64,000 bases of DNA from Humulus lupulus (lineage: Eukaryota; Streptophyta; Magnoliopsida; Rosales; Cannabaceae): NCBI RefSeq assembly GCF_963169125.1, contig NC_084794.1, positions 160,381,858 through 160,445,857 on the forward strand. Reading direction: 5' to 3'. Every line of letters starts with the position of its first letter. Within the stretch, counting starts at the first letter, position 1. The translations under genes and the position numbers were made by a program. The notes under the pieces were generated by a model. It saw nothing but the letters and a program-made list of their open reading frames with translations. It had not been told where the DNA came from and did not search any database. This document shows, piece by piece, positions 22,093 to 33,670 of this stretch.

Positions 22093-25000
22093 AAGTTGTT
22101 GCATAAAGATTCCACATGCCCAGCTTGCAAACTAACTCGTTAAAAACTTCTTTTGACAAACCTTTGGTTAACATATCAGATTGCTGCAGTTTACTAGGAA
22201 TGTACACAACGCATAGCTCTTTTCCATCGATCCTTTGATAAAGTGTATCCACTTCAACATGTTTGGTCCTGTTGTGATGAATTGGATTATGTGCTATGCT
22301 GATTGCTGACTTACTGTCATAGTACAGCTTTAAAGGCTCAGTTTGTTGCAGCTTTAATTCTTCGAATATTCGTTTGATCCATAATAGTTCGCAAACTCCC
22401 TGAGCAAGGGCCCTCAATTCTGCCTCTGAACTACTGCGAGCTACCACTGGTTGTTTTTTACTCCTCCATGTGACTAAGTTCCCCCATACTTTAGTACAAT
22501 ATCCAGTTGTTGATCTTCTATCTTCAACTGAACCTGCCCAATCTGCATCTGTAAAAGCCTCAACCCCTCTTTCTTCATTCTTTTGGAACAGTAATCCATT
22601 TCCTGGTGTTCCTTTTAGGTATCGTAGTATCCTATAGATTGCCTTCATGTGTTCCTCTAATGGATTATGCATGTATTGACTAATTAGGCTCACGACAAAT
22701 GCAATATCAGGCTTTGTGTGGGATAAGTAGATCAGCTTTCCCACTAATCGTTGATACATTCCCTTGTCAACTGTATCTTCTTTAATTAACTACTTGTATT
22801 TGCTCTTTGGTTCGACTGGTGTTGCTATATGTTTGCAACCACTCATTCCAGTTTTTTAGAGTAGATCAAGCACATATTTCCTCTGAGATACAACAATTCA
22901 TTTCTTTGTTCTTGCAACTTCCATACCCAGAAAATACTTCATTGATCCAAGGTCCTTTACGTCGTCAAACTCTTGGGCTAGCAGTCTTTTGAGTTCCACT
23001 TGTTCTCTAAAATCATTTCCTGTTAGTATCATGTCATCGACATAGACTATAAGAATAGTTATCTTACCTTATTGTGAATGCTTAAAGAACAAGGTATGAT
23101 CTGATTGCGCCTGTTTGTACCCATACTTTTTTACCACTTGATTAAATCTTTCAAACCATGCCCGTGGGGATTGTTTCAAGCCATACAAAGATTTTTTTTC
23201 AGGTGACACACCCTCCCTTTTCCATATCTCTCTTCGAACCCTGGAGGAATCTTCATGTAGACTTCTTCTTCCAAGTGTCCAATAAGGAAGACGTTCTTTA
23301 TGTCCAGTTGTTGAAGTGGCCAATCGAGATTTGCAGCAATTGATAGCAGAACCCTTATAGTATTTTGCTTAGCAATAGGTGCAAAGGTCTCTTTGTAGTC
23401 CACTCCATATGTTTGTGTGAACCCTTTCGCAACTAGTCTCGCTTTATATCGATCTATAGTTCCATCAGCTCTATGCTTAATAGTAAACACCCATTTGCAT
23501 CCTACCACATGTTTATCCTCAGGCTTTGTAACTATCGTCCATGTAGTGTTGTTCTCAAATGCCCCAATTTCCTCGTAGACTGCTTTCTTCCACTCTTCTC
23601 TCGATAAAGCTTTGTTATATCTCTTGGAACCACCTCTTGCTCAACTTTTGTAAGAAAAGCTTTGTATTGAGGAGTGAGCTTACTATAACATACATATTTG
23701 GACATAGGATGTACAGTGCAACTACGAGCTCCCTTTCTTTTGGCAATAGGTAACTCAGCTTCATGTTCCCCCATACTGTTAGGAATTTCATTAGGTAGTA
23801 TAGAATTAAGAGAAGGGTTACTTGCATTAGAAGTAGTCCGAGAGTCGGACTCATGAGGTGGAGGCTCGGTAGTTGACTGTATTATTTGATGGTTTCTATT
23901 TCTTCGATGGTATACTATCACCTCTTTTGTTATAGGCTGAGATAGTGGCTGCTGAGATGACTGAGATAGTGGTTGTTGAGAGGATTGATCAAACGAGGGA
24001 TGAATATCAAAATCAGGAATAGCCTTAGGCAGACAAGTATCCCAACCAGAAACTTCACTCACTGTCCCTCCCTGAAGTGAAGTGGTGGGATAAAAAAATT
24101 GCTATTCATTGAAGGTGATATCGTATGAAACATACATACGACGAGTAGAGGGGTGATAGCATTTATACCCTTTTTTGGTAGAAGAGTAGCCCAAAAAAAC
24201 ACACTCAAGAGCACGTGGGTCAAATTTTGAGCGATTTGGATCTAAAACATGCACATAAGAGACAACCAAATGTCTTCAAGGGAAGATTATAAATAAGGTG
24301 TATGAGGATGAGTTTTAAGAAGGATTGAGAAAGAAGTATTATATTTTAATAGTCGAGAAGGCATACGATTTATGAGGTAAACAGCGGTGAGAATGGCTTC
24401 TCCCCAAAATATTTTTGGCATAGAAGCAGTAAACATGAGTGCTCTAGCAATTTCCAATAGATGTCTATTTTTTCGTTCGGCAATCCCATTTTGTTGGGGT
24501 GTGCTGGGACAAGAACTTGTATGAAGAATACCATGAGATAAAAAATAATAATTTAAGATAGAGTTGAAGTATTCAGTTCCATTATCTGTATGAAAGACTT
24601 TCAGATTTGCATTGAATTGATATTTAATCATAGAATGAAAATTTTTATATGTCATGGCAGCATTAGATTTATTTTTGAGAAGATATACCCAACTAGTTCG
24701 TGTGTGATCATCAATAAATGTGATAAACCAGGTGGTATTCGTAGTATTTGTTATCTTAGATGGTCCTTATAAATCATTATGAATAATAGAAAAATGGTGA
24801 GATGCTTTGTATGGAATAAAACGAAAAACAACACGAGTATGTTTAGCAAATTGACAAATTTCACATTTAAACAAGCTTAAGTGTTTATTTTTAAATAACA
24901 TAGTAAACAAATATTTCAAATAGGGAAAACTAGGGTGGCCTAGCTTATAATGCCACCGCATAATATCATTATCACTAGAAGCAAGACAACCAACAACAAG

Positions 25001-25360
25001 AGTTTTATTCACTTGAGTAGAATAGATAGGAAACAGATCGATGTAATACAACCCACTACATGCCTTCGCACTCCCAATCGTCTTCTTCGAAGACGTGTCC
25101 TGAAATGTACAACAATTAGGTGAGAAAGATGCAACACAATTCTGATCTTTTGTGAGTTTACTAATAGATAGTAGATTGCAAGACAGTTTTGGAACGTGGA
25201 GAACATTTTTAAGGGTAATTGAAGGAGATAAATAGATGGACCCTTTACCAGCTACTGAAGAGAGAGTACCATCAGCTATTTTAATTTTTTCGTGACCTGA
25301 ATATGGCGTGTAGGAAGTAAACTGGTGTGACTTACCAGTCATATGATCCTAGGCACCTGA
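22093..25360 (-). pseudogene. Copia E pol
   Basis: Read right to left: protease IVDSGA-stop-DHMTG (a serine codon became TAG at 25349-25351), pre-integrase GHPSFPYLKY and CEICQFAKHT (about 24830-24960), integrase core with HTDNGTEYFNSIL and PQQNGIAERKN (24480-24600), linker with ARSCTVHPMS near 23710, [12 protein letters not shown] to LDIKNVF (23260-23508), YVDD region near 23040, RNase H end (22091-22759, including RSTTGYCTKVWGNLVTW). Frames are broken at about 25349, 24766, 24287, 23530 and 23069. The longest open parts are 222, 191, 176 and 122 codons. Inactive. Confidence 0.88.
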
Positions 25361-26446
25361 GTCCACAATCCAAGCAGAGTTTTGAGTAGTAAAGGTAGCG
25401 AAAATACCTTGTTTTTCAGAGGTAGAAGGATCAGGTGTTGTTGGTGCTGTTGAGGAAGCATTAAGCAGCTGATGGAGTTGATATATCTGAGCTTGAGTGA
25501 AGGGAAAAGAGTCAGCTAGTGCACCAGTAACAGTGAGAGCCCGACTTCCAGAAGCAGTCTGGTTAGATGAGCGAGGTTCCAGTTGGTGGGCTTACCATGG
25601 ATAACCCAACAAGTTTCTTTAGTGTGACCAGCCTTACTACAATGAGTGCACCAAGGTCGTTCTTGACGAGTATTAGGACGGCGGGTAGCAAGAGTAGATT
25701 GATCTGTATCAGTAGTAGCAGAAGAACCCAACATGACTCTCTTGCGACTCTCGTCCCGACGGACTTCAGCAAATGCTTCTCTAATGGAAGGAAGAGGACT
25801 TTTTCCCAACAAGCGACCACGAACCTTATCAAGCTCACGGTTAAGGCCATGGAGAAAGTCAAAAAGTTTCTCACGATCAAGCATTTTTGGTAGGAAGATG
25901 CATCATCAGAACATTTCCATTGAGGGATATAAACCATGTCAATTTCTTGCCACAGATTATAATGTATATTATAGTATTGGGTTACCGTGAGAGAGTTTTG
26001 ACGCTGATCCCGAAGTTTTGATTTTAGTTCAAAAACTTGTGCCGAGTTCTCCAAGTTAGAGAAGGCTTCTTGAACAGTTTCCTACACCTCATTAGCCGTA
26101 GAAAGAAATAAATGTCTTACTGATATCTACCTCCATTGAGTTGATTAACCAGGCCATAGTGAGAGTTTTCTGCTTCCCACTTGGCATCGGAAGGATCAGT
26201 AGCATTTGGAGCAGCAACAGTTCCAGTCAAATAGCCCAAGCGTCCCCTACCGCGAAGATACATCTTGATAGATTGTGACCATTGAAGAAACTTTTGGCCA
26301 TTCAGTTTGTGGATGGTTATTTGGAGAGAGTTTTGATTGTCAAAGGTAGTAGGAGAAGCATCAGAAGGGTTTTTTAGGATGGATGAACCAGCTGAATTAT
26401 TTTCTGAGAGGATGGATTCTGAGGTTTTTTCTTGAGGGGCGACCAT
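25361..26446 (-). pseudogene. Copia E gag
   Basis: Start ATG at 26444-26446 (MVAPQEKTSESILS), aligned with the start of copia A gag. The core HKLNGQKFLQWSQS lies near 26280-26320, the middle (LKSKLRDQRQNSLTVTQYYN) near 25980-26030, and the zinc knuckle CTHCSKAGHTKETC near 25620-25660 is complete. The frame is shifted near 26117 and again near 25900, so the protein is broken although the knuckle is intact, unlike in copia A. Confidence 0.85.
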
Positions 26447-26498
26447 GAGTAAGAAAAGAAAGCTGAGATTGAAAAAGATTTTCGGAATTCTAAGGGCT

Positions 26499-26745
26499 GG
26501 CTCTGATACCATGTGCAAAAATAGATTTTTTTTTTATATTTTATTCATGAGGAATAAGGCCTTTAAATAGGCACTAGGCACTGTACATCCCTAACAAATC
26601 TGGTAGTTAATACCAAATATACAAAAAATAATTACAAATATTCTAGGGTAAATCAACTAAGCCTAATCAAAATAATCTACTTATAGTATCTACTACAATT
26701 ATACAGCTATACTAAATAAATGCTAAAAATAGAATGCTTTCTACA
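26499..26745 (-). repeat. Copia E 5' LTR and primer binding site
   Basis: The PBS is at 26499-26511 (TGGTATCAGAGCC on the minus strand, initiator tRNA-Met). The LTR is 26512-26745, 234 bp, from TGTAGAAAGCATTC to TTTTTGCACA on the minus strand. The TSD CCACT follows. Confidence 0.9.
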
Positions 26746-27496
26746 CCACTTTTTCCTCTTGATCCTTTCTCTTTTTGGCGTCATGTCTGCAGCTCACCAC
26801 ACGAAATTGTTAGACAAGAATTTCCTTGCTCTTTATTATTCACCCCAGAAAATTACAAGAACTACCAAGCATTCGAAAGGCTTGGAGCTCTCCCAAAGAG
26901 CAAAGCCCTACCAATTTGATAGGAATTTCCCGACAAGTTAGATTAGAAATAGCAAACAGAGAAGATGGGGAAGAAAATAGGACTGATTTTGAGCTACACA
27001 GGATTTCCTTAAAGAGACACCGAATTGTTAGACAAGAATTTCCTTAAAGAGAATTTCCTCGCTCTTTATTATTCACCCTAGAAAATTACAAGAACTACCA
27101 AGCATTCAAAAGGTTTGGAGCTCTCCCAAAGAGCAAAGCCCTACCAATTTGATAGGAATTTTCCTACAAGTTAGATTAGAAATAGCAAATAGAGAGAAGA
27201 TGGGGAAGAAAATAGGATTGATATTAAGCTACACAGGAGTTCGAGAGCTTGGTTCTCTCCCACAAGGGTTACACCCACTTAGTTTTTGCACACCCTATGA
27301 AGTGACTCCCTCTCTCTATTTATTCTACTCCCCAAAAGGGTACATAGTAATATGTGCACCTTACTCTTACTCAAGCTAGGCTCTACCCTAAACTCTATGC
27401 ATAACTAACTCTATGTAGGCACATTCCCTGTTGCTAACTTGGCAGTCCCCTCCTCCCTAGTCCTCCATGTATACACATGTGAGGGGGTCTATCAAT
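26746..27496 (-). repeat. Start of gypsy D gag and adjacent gypsy LTR with internal duplication
   Basis: 26746-26784 is the start of gypsy D gag (ATG at 26782-26784, MTPKRE). To the right is LTR-type sequence whose far end GGTCTATCA (to 27496) directly abuts the pol end of remnant F, matching the LTR ends of M and G. A stretch of about 219 bp is tandemly duplicated: 26797-27015 and 27016-27235 (both copies carry TGTTAGACAAGAATTTCC, ATTATTCACCC and CTACCAATTTGATAGGAAT). The same LTR would serve as 3' LTR of F and 5' LTR of D. No clear PBS remains. Confidence 0.65.
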
Positions 27497-29835
27497 ACCC
27501 CTGCCCAAAGTCACACCTTGTCCTCAGGGTGAAAGTGAGGGTACTGTTTTTGAATGACACTGAAATCTTCCCAAGCACTTCAAATGCTGGAAGGTTAGTC
27601 CACTTGATGAGAGCTTGGGGTAGCACTTTATGTGTGCTTGGACGGACGTCCAACACCCATTCTGGTTCCACAAACCATTCCAAATCCTCTGTCAAATCTG
27701 TAGGAAGAGCGGTGGCCTGTTGGTTTGGTCCCAAAGCTGCATGAAGCAGTGAAACATAAAAAATGAGGTGGATTTTTGCATCCGGCGGTAGCTGAAGGCG
27801 GTAGGCAGTAGCTCCTATGCGTGAGATCACTTGGAAAGATCCAAGGAATAGGGGAGCGGGCAAGCTTCTCATTATGGCAATTGGCCAAGGATTGTTGTCT
27901 ATGAGGCTACAACTTAACATAGACTAAATCACCTGTAACAAACTACACATCTCTTCTTACTTGATTTGCTTGCAGCTTCATTTAAGTTGTGCTCGATGGA
28001 GATTCAACTTAAGCAAGTTGAGTATGTCATCTTGCATTTGGAGGGTTTGTGCCACGACCGACATGGTGGTGTTGACAGATTCAAAACGAACCGAGGGTGG
28101 AGGGGAACGGTGGTAGAGAGCCGTAAACGGTGTCATGCTTGTGGTAGTGTGATAGGAAGTGTTATACCAAGACTCAGCCCATGGTAACCAAGTCACCCAC
28201 TTCTTGGGTTTAAAGCTCAAAAAGCAATGAAGATAAGCCTCTAGACTACGATTCACCCCTTCAGTTTGGCCATCCGACTGAGGGTGATATGCTGTGCTAT
28301 GCTTGAGGGCCGTGCCTTGTAGTCGAAAAAGCTCCTTCCAAAAGAGACTAATGAAAATCTTGTCATGATCAGATCAGATTAGACACAATTAAATGAGGAA
28401 TGCCATGGAGTCTAATAACCTCTCGCACAAACACTTGGCCACAACAATAGTCGAGAAAGGGTGACGAAGAGGAATGAAATGGCCATACTTAGTGAGGCGA
28501 TCCACCACGACAAATATTGAATCCAAGTCATTAGAAATAGGGAGACCTATAAAATCCATGGAAATGTCCTCCCATACCTGCTCTAGAATAGGCAGCGGTT
28601 GTAGCAGTCTTGCTGGAGATTGTGCCAAGTATTTGTGTTGCTGGCATGTTGCACACTCAGCAACAAATCGCTGGACATCCTTGCGCATTCCTGGCTAGTA
28701 TAGGTTGGCTGCACGGTGCTGAAAAGTAACACCCCTGAATGGCTGCCCATATGACTGTTGTGGTATTCTTGTAATAGTAGTGGGATAAAAGGCAACGATG
28801 AAGGTAGCACCAAACGACCTTTGAACTTCAAACAAGCCTGAGTCAAAGAACATTCCCCACAATCTTGTCCCAAAGTCAAATCCTGTATTATCTTAGATAG
28901 CGTTGAGTCAATTGCTACATGAGCTTGTAAATCGGGAATTGGAATTACACTGGGTATCGAAATAGTTGCGAGTGACACCTCTTGGTGCATGTGGATAGGG
29001 CATCTGTGGCCTTATTCTCAAATCCTGGTTGGCATCGGATATCAAAGTCATATCCAAGAATTTTAGTCGGCCAATTCTAATGTTCGGAAACAACCAGCTG
29101 TTGTTCCAACAAATATTTCAAGCTTCGTTGATTCGTACGAACCTGGGAGGAGAGGACTTGGCTGTAATATGTAATGGGTCGTTGGTTTTGCATCAACACA
29201 GTTCCAAGACCTGACCCCGATGCATCAGCCTCGATGACAAATTTGTCAGATAAATCCAGTAAAGCCAACACCGAAATGGAGCACATAGCTTTCTATAGAT
29301 TGATAAAGGCTTCTTGGGCAGCGATAGACCATTTGAAAGCATCCTTTTTAAATTGATTAGTAAGGAGGCGAGCGATATTACCACACCCCTTCACAAACTT
29401 ATGGTGGTAGCCTGTAAGTCCCAAAAATCCATGGAGCCCGCGTATCGATGTCGGAGTAGGCCACTCCTCCATGGCAGCTAGCTTACTAGGATCTGTTGAA
29501 ACCCCCTCAGCGGAGATAATATGCTCAAGGCACTCCAAACTAGCTTGTGCAAATACACTTTTTTTGGTTGGCGTAAAGTTGATGTTGATGGAGCCTCTCC
29601 AACACCAACTCCAAGTGTTGCACATGAGTGACCATAGTTGGGCTATAAACCAATACGTCATCAAAAAATACCAACACGAACTTGCGCAAGTAATTCAAAA
29701 TACCTCATTCATAATAGCTTGGAAAGTTGCTGACGTGTTAGCGAAACCAAAGGGCATAATGAGAAATTCATAGTGTCCCTTGTGTGTTTGAAATGCCGTT
29801 TTCTCAACGTCTTGAGCACAGACCCTAATCTGGTG
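27497..29835 (-). pseudogene. Gypsy remnant F (RT end to chromodomain)
   Basis: Chromovirus-like pol on the minus strand: RT ([13 protein letters not shown] near 29720-29760, FLMTYWFIA around the catalytic site near 29650), RNase H ([20 protein letters not shown], 29180-29240) with a deletion between SSQVRT and NQRSLKYLL near 29140, integrase zinc finger and core ([13 protein letters not shown] near 28630-28670, [10 protein letters not shown] near 28555, [11 protein letters not shown] near 28490), C-terminal region (GATAYRLQLPPDAKIH near 27780) and a chromodomain-like end (PSTHKVLPQALIKWTNLPAF, 27580-27640). The 5' side is cut at about 29835. Stops in most segments. Confidence 0.82.
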
Positions 29836-30047
29836 TAGAGGCAGAATACAAAGTCATGACCCATGGAGTATGTGAAGCAATATGGCTAAAATGATTGCGA
29901 GAAGAATTAAAGATTAAATACGAAGCTCCTATTCAACTAAATTGTGACAACCAATCCGCTAACAGAGTTCGTAACCTTGTACATCATGACATAACAAACC
30001 ATGTGGAAGTGGATCACCACTTTATTAAAGAAAAGATTGATGGAGGA
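29836..30047 (+). pseudogene. Copia H fragment, RNase H part
   Basis: Plus-strand copia RNase [18 protein letters not shown] near 29840, CDNQSANRV near 29945, VHHDITNHVEVDHHFIKEK near 29975-30035. One in-frame stop (TGA at 29890-29892). The end of the same element lies at 31036-31340, separated by about 1 kb of other sequence. Confidence 0.8.
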
Positions 30048-30585
30048 TGTTCGGATCAAATCTTCCGAGCAACTTATGTTTCCCAAAATGGATACTTTGA
30101 TTTAGAATCTTTCCCAATCTTTACTATGCTCTCTCTTGAATCCCTGTTGACTAAATCAACTTTTCGCTCCTCCTGTAATCAATCTTGACAAGGACCAATG
30201 GTGGGAACCTGCAAGAAAAGCCCCCTCCAATGCTTAAGTTAGTTCTCTTTATATATATTTTGACAGAGTAACGGTATAGCAAAGATTCAGAAATAGAATC
30301 CTTTATCTATGATAGAACCCAGCTATTTATAGCAAAAGAACAAAGAGAAGGTTTAGAAATAACCTATCGCCATTGGTCCACGTGTCCCCTCCAAGTTCCC
30401 TTTCCTCGCCTAGTTATAACTGACTACTTCTCGCTTCATTAGATTGTTTGTTACTTTGCATAGGCTCGAGCCTCTGCCTTTGTTTCTCTCCTCGCAAGAC
30501 CCATTGTTTGGTGTCGCCCTTTAGTGAAACGCCGTTTTGATACCCCTCTGCAAACAAATCAACATCTTTTGCTACCATATTAGCC
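30048..30585. other. Unassigned insert interrupting copia H
   Basis: About 540 bp (plus 30934-31035 beyond the LINE) without a recognisable domain. It contains an AT-rich part with TTTATATATATTTT near 30247 and a CT-rich part near 30380-30500. I see no clear terminal repeats or target-site duplication, so the type of insert is unknown. Confidence 0.5.
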
Positions 30586-30595
30586 ACGTGATCTG

Positions 30596-30923
30596 TGTTA
30601 GCCACTTTTTGGGCCTTATGGCTAGAAAGAAATAATAGAATTTTCGAAGATATTTTTAATTCAGCAGAGACTATTTGGGATAAGATAAAATTTTGGGTGG
30701 CTACTTGGGTGTATAGAAACAAATGTTTTGCGGGGATGCCTTCTGTGACCTTATTAGAGATTGGGGCAACTTCTGGATTTAATTTTTGGGGGTGGGGTTT
30801 GTTGTGGGGTTTTATTTTTGTTCTAGTTTGTAACCACGGTTTTCCTCCGCCATAAGTGAGGGCTCTCAATTTTATTGGGAGGGAGTCAGCCTTTTATGAC
30901 CTCTGTCTTTTTAAAAAAAAAAA
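30596..30923 (+). mobile_element. 5'-truncated L1-type LINE (3' end only)
   Basis: The first part encodes the C-terminal tail typical of plant LINE polyproteins (FWALWLERNNRIFEDIFNSA, about 30604-30664, then ETIWDKIKFWVATW), followed by a 3' untranslated part and a poly-A tract of 11-12 at 30913-30924. A perfect 10-bp target-site duplication ACGTGATCTG flanks it (30586-30595 and 30924-30933; its first A is shared with the poly-A). Short length and A-tail are the signature of target-primed reverse transcription. The ORF is open for about 86 codons. Confidence 0.93.
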
Positions 30924-31035
30924 ACGTGATCTGCACTTTTTTTTCACAATATACAACATACATAATTTATATCATTTTTAGAAACACATGTAAAAGGAAA
31001 ATGATAATTTCGTGGGCAAAATGCCCTCACAGAGA

Positions 31036-31340
31036 AGTTACCACTATTGAATATGTGCACACTAACCAATAGCTGGCTGATATTCTCACAAAGGGATTAT
31101 CAAAATGAGTATTTGATTTCTTTGTAGACAAGCTTGGAATCATCATCAATAGTCAACGGGGGAGTGTTGACATGTATGAAATCAAATCATAGAGATTTGA
31201 TAGTAACTGGCTTTTTTGTTCTATTGTACATACTTTCCTTATTTATTGGATTGGATTTTTTTTCTTACATTTATGTAGATTATTCTCTGTAGTCCTATAT
31301 AGTGTACCGATTCTTATTCATAATATACAATCAATTTTTT
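31036..31340 (+). pseudogene. Copia H, end of pol, polypurine tract and 3' LTR
   Basis: Coding text EVTTIEYVHTNQ near 31036-31071, then LADILTKGLSK near 31076, is typical of the copia C-terminus. A polypurine tract CGGGGGAG (31157-31164) leads into an LTR beginning TGTTGACATGTATG at 31165. The LTR contains TATATAG near 31298 and fades near 31340; its exact end is uncertain. Confidence 0.72.
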
Positions 31341-31753
31341 CCAATTCTATTACTTGTTTATATATAAATAATGAATAACTAAATACATTTGAGAGATAAA
31401 AAACACTTATTTTTCAAAAAGTAGCAAAGCTAAAAGCTGGGTTGTGTTTACGAAACACCTTAATTGCACATAATTTTAGCTTTTCTAAATGCTGTACCAA
31501 ACTGGCCCTAGGTTTTCTACTCTGGATAAGCACCATAAGCTTTCATATGCACCCTAGATAATATTGCATCAAAATTTGCTTGGTTTCAACTAAAAGACAT
31601 TAGATTTCACTTGCAACCTTTGATATAATTTTGTTTAAATGTAGGAATCTGATGAACTAATGAATCTGATACACGTTTTCAGTTCAAGATAGTTTATTTA
31701 GTTTTGTTTTGTGAAGGCTTAATTGGAATTCCCCTCTTTATTTTCTGATGCAG
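31341..31753 (+). other. Intron or upstream sequence of the host gene
   Basis: AT-rich single-copy-looking sequence with no transposon similarity that I can see. It ends in a pyrimidine-rich acceptor TTTATTTTCTGATGCAG directly before the exon at 31754. A possible 30-nt exon lies at 31645-31674 (after AAATGTAG, before GTTTTC; phase-compatible, weak donor). Confidence 0.55.
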
Positions 31754-31791
31754 TTGATAGCTGTTATTCTAGGTCATATTTGGTGCTCCGA
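31754..31791 (+). CDS. Host gene, internal exon (38 nt)
   Basis: Bounded by an AG acceptor (TTTCTGATGCAG) and a strong donor GTAAGT. It reads LIAVILGHIWCS plus two bases in the one frame that joins the next exon. The exon is hydrophobic. Too short to identify alone; support comes from three exons sharing phase and consensus splice sites. Confidence 0.7.
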
Positions 31792-31902
31792 GTAAGTTCT
31801 TGTCACAAAGTTATATACATAAAGCAAACACAATCATAGACTCTATGGAGGAGGTTTATTTAGTTTTGCATGTTAGCTTACTTCTGTTGTATGTATGCGC
31901 AG

Positions 31903-31984
31903 GAATCATCAAATGAGATCAAGGATTGAACTGCTACTGAAACAGCAAAAACTTACTAAGAAACATATTAAGGATATACTCCAG
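31903..31984 (+). CDS. Host gene, penultimate exon (82 nt)
   Basis: Acceptor TATGCGCAG, donor GTATGT. The first base completes the split codon from the 38-nt exon, then 27 codons follow: NHQMRSRIELLLKQQK and LTKKHIKDILQ. Basic and helix-forming. It ends in phase 0, which fits the exon at 56863. The 111-bp intron before it has normal size and composition. I do not recognise the family. Confidence 0.75.
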
Positions 31985-32089
31985 GTATGTCTACTCTAGT
32001 CAGATATGTTCAATTTTTATCAACACATTATCCAAATGTCTTGTAAAAAAGTTTAGTGCACTTTTTGTGTTATATTTCAAGGACGATAC
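31985..32089 (+). other. Start of the 24.9-kb last intron
   Basis: Donor GTATGTCTAC at 31985, then AT-rich intron sequence to the left TSD copy GATAC (32085-32089) of gypsy G. The intron continues at 45485 with AATAC and ends at 56862. Confidence 0.7.
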
Positions 32090-32405
32090 TTATAAGCAGT
32101 CCTTGCACAAATTAGAACAAACCAGAGAACACAGAAGCAAGAAAAGTGGAAATTGGTGTTTGTATTGAATCTATCAGGATTTCGAGAGCCCCATACGAAC
32201 TACCATATTCTTCACACCCCATATTGACTAACATTTCCGAACTTATTCTATTACTGGCAAGTACACCATAATACCGTATACCTCTCTCACACACAAGTCA
32301 CTCTCCTCTGACTAATTCTTGGCAGTGTCCCTATTGTCTGCTGATATGTCAATCTCCTTTCCTTTCCCTCTTCTAGCGCAAACATAAGTGATGGGAGGCC
32401 TATCA
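32090..32405 (-). repeat. Gypsy G 3' LTR
   Basis: 316 bp; matches 45154-45484 with scattered differences and a short indel near the GAGAGCC block. It ends GGCCTATCA on the + strand, next to ATACCCTTGCCC, the polypurine-side boundary also seen at 27496. Confidence 0.87.
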
Positions 32406-33344
32406 ATACCCTTGCCCAAAGTCTCACCTTGTCCGCAAGGTGGTAATGAGGATATTGGTCTTGAATGACTTTGAAGTCTTCCCACGTAGCTTCAAATGCA
32501 GGCAGGTTGGACCTTTGAATGAGAGCTTGGGGAGGAGTCTTTTGTGTACTCGGTCGGATATCCAAGAGGCATTCTGGTTCAAGGGACCATTCCAATTCAG
32601 CTGTCAACTCTGGTGGCAAGGCAATTGCTTGCTGTTGTGGGCCCAATGCAGCACACAAAACTGAAACATGGAAGACGGAATGGAGCAAGGAATCCGCCGA
32701 TAGCTGGAGCTTGTAAGCCACTGAGCCAATGCGTTTGATGTTTGGGAAAGGACCAAAGAATCTGGAAGACAACTTCTCATTGCGACGTTTTGTCATAGAT
32801 TGTTGGCGGTATGGTCTCAGCTACACATAGACCAAGTCTCCTTCCTAAAATTGGAAATCACGACATTTCTTATCAGAATATCATCCCGAGCCTTTAGATG
32901 TTCTTCAATGGCTGAAAAAGAAGAACGTGTGTGCTCAAAACGAACCAGAGGAGGGGGTTCTATGCAATAAACAACCATGAAAGGAGTCATTCTTGTTGAG
33001 GAATGAAAAGACGTATTGTACCAATATTCTTCCCAGGGTAACCATTTCGCCCACCTTCTCGGTTAGGAACTCACAAAGCATCGAAGATAGGTTTCCACAA
33101 ACACCTATTAACGATCTCTGTTTGCCCATCGGTTTGAGGGTGATAGGATGAGCTGTGCATGAGCATGGTGCCCTGCAAACAAAATAATTCCTTCCAAAAG
33201 AAGCTTAAAAAAATTGTCCCAGTTCGACACAATGGAACGGGGAATCCCATGGAGCTTGACAACTTCCCTTACAAACACTGTTGCCACAATAAGCGTTGAA
33301 AAGGGATGACGAAGTGGAATGAAATGCCCATATTTGTTCAAACG
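32406..33344 (-). pseudogene. Gypsy G integrase C-terminus and chromodomain-like end
   Basis: The longest open part is 169 codons (32287-32796): RRNEKLSSRFFGPFPNIKRI, VAYKLQLSADSLLHSVFHVS, then a chromodomain-like block (LPAFEATWEDFKVIQDQYPH). To the right is the integrase core ([20 protein letters not shown] near 33280-33335, [16 protein letters not shown] near 33115-33165). Copia I splits it at 33344; it resumes at 37665. Confidence 0.83.
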
Positions 33345-33569
33345 TGTGGATTTATTTCAGTAATTAGTTAGTTGACCACAGCTGTAAATAGGGATCAATT
33401 TGGTATTAATACCAAATATTTTGTATATTTATTCTTTCTAAAATTAGGGGATTTTACAGTTGTACTTTCTAGAATTAGTTATTTGTATTTATTAGGTCAG
33501 ATCCTAGGTTGTATATATATTCCCTCTCTTTGAGATAATAATATATAGAAAAATATTCAAATAATCACA
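33345..33569 (+). repeat. Copia I 5' LTR
   Basis: 225 bp, TGTGGATTTATTTCAG to ATAATCACA, with TATATATAT near 33514. Differs from the 3' LTR at the CACAGCTG/CACAGTTG and CCCTCTC/CCCCCTC sites. Confidence 0.93.
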
Positions 33570-33670
33570 TGGTATCAGAGCTCTCCAATTTTTTCTCTGC
33601 CTAGCTCTCCAATATATATATATTTTTTTCCCTTTTCTCCGTGTGTTTCTGTTCTTCTTTCCTGATTGCC

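Larger units (their letters stand above)
21914..26745 (-). mobile_element. Copia element E, complete outline, mutated
   Basis: Ty1/copia element on the minus strand with the target-site duplication CCACT at 21909-21913 and 26746-26750. 5' LTR 26512-26745, PBS, gag, protease, integrase, RT, RNase H, then a 3' LTR 21914-22092 that has lost its first 55 bp together with the polypurine tract. It belongs to the same family as A and K. It interrupts gag of gypsy D just after the 13th codon or so: joining the flanks restores a continuous gag reading. Confidence 0.93.

Noticed and set aside
26499..26511. tRNA-like GGCTCTGATACCA
   Set aside because: It is the retrotransposon primer binding site, only 13 nt, not part of a tRNA gene; the same holds at 43490, 54248 and 55361.
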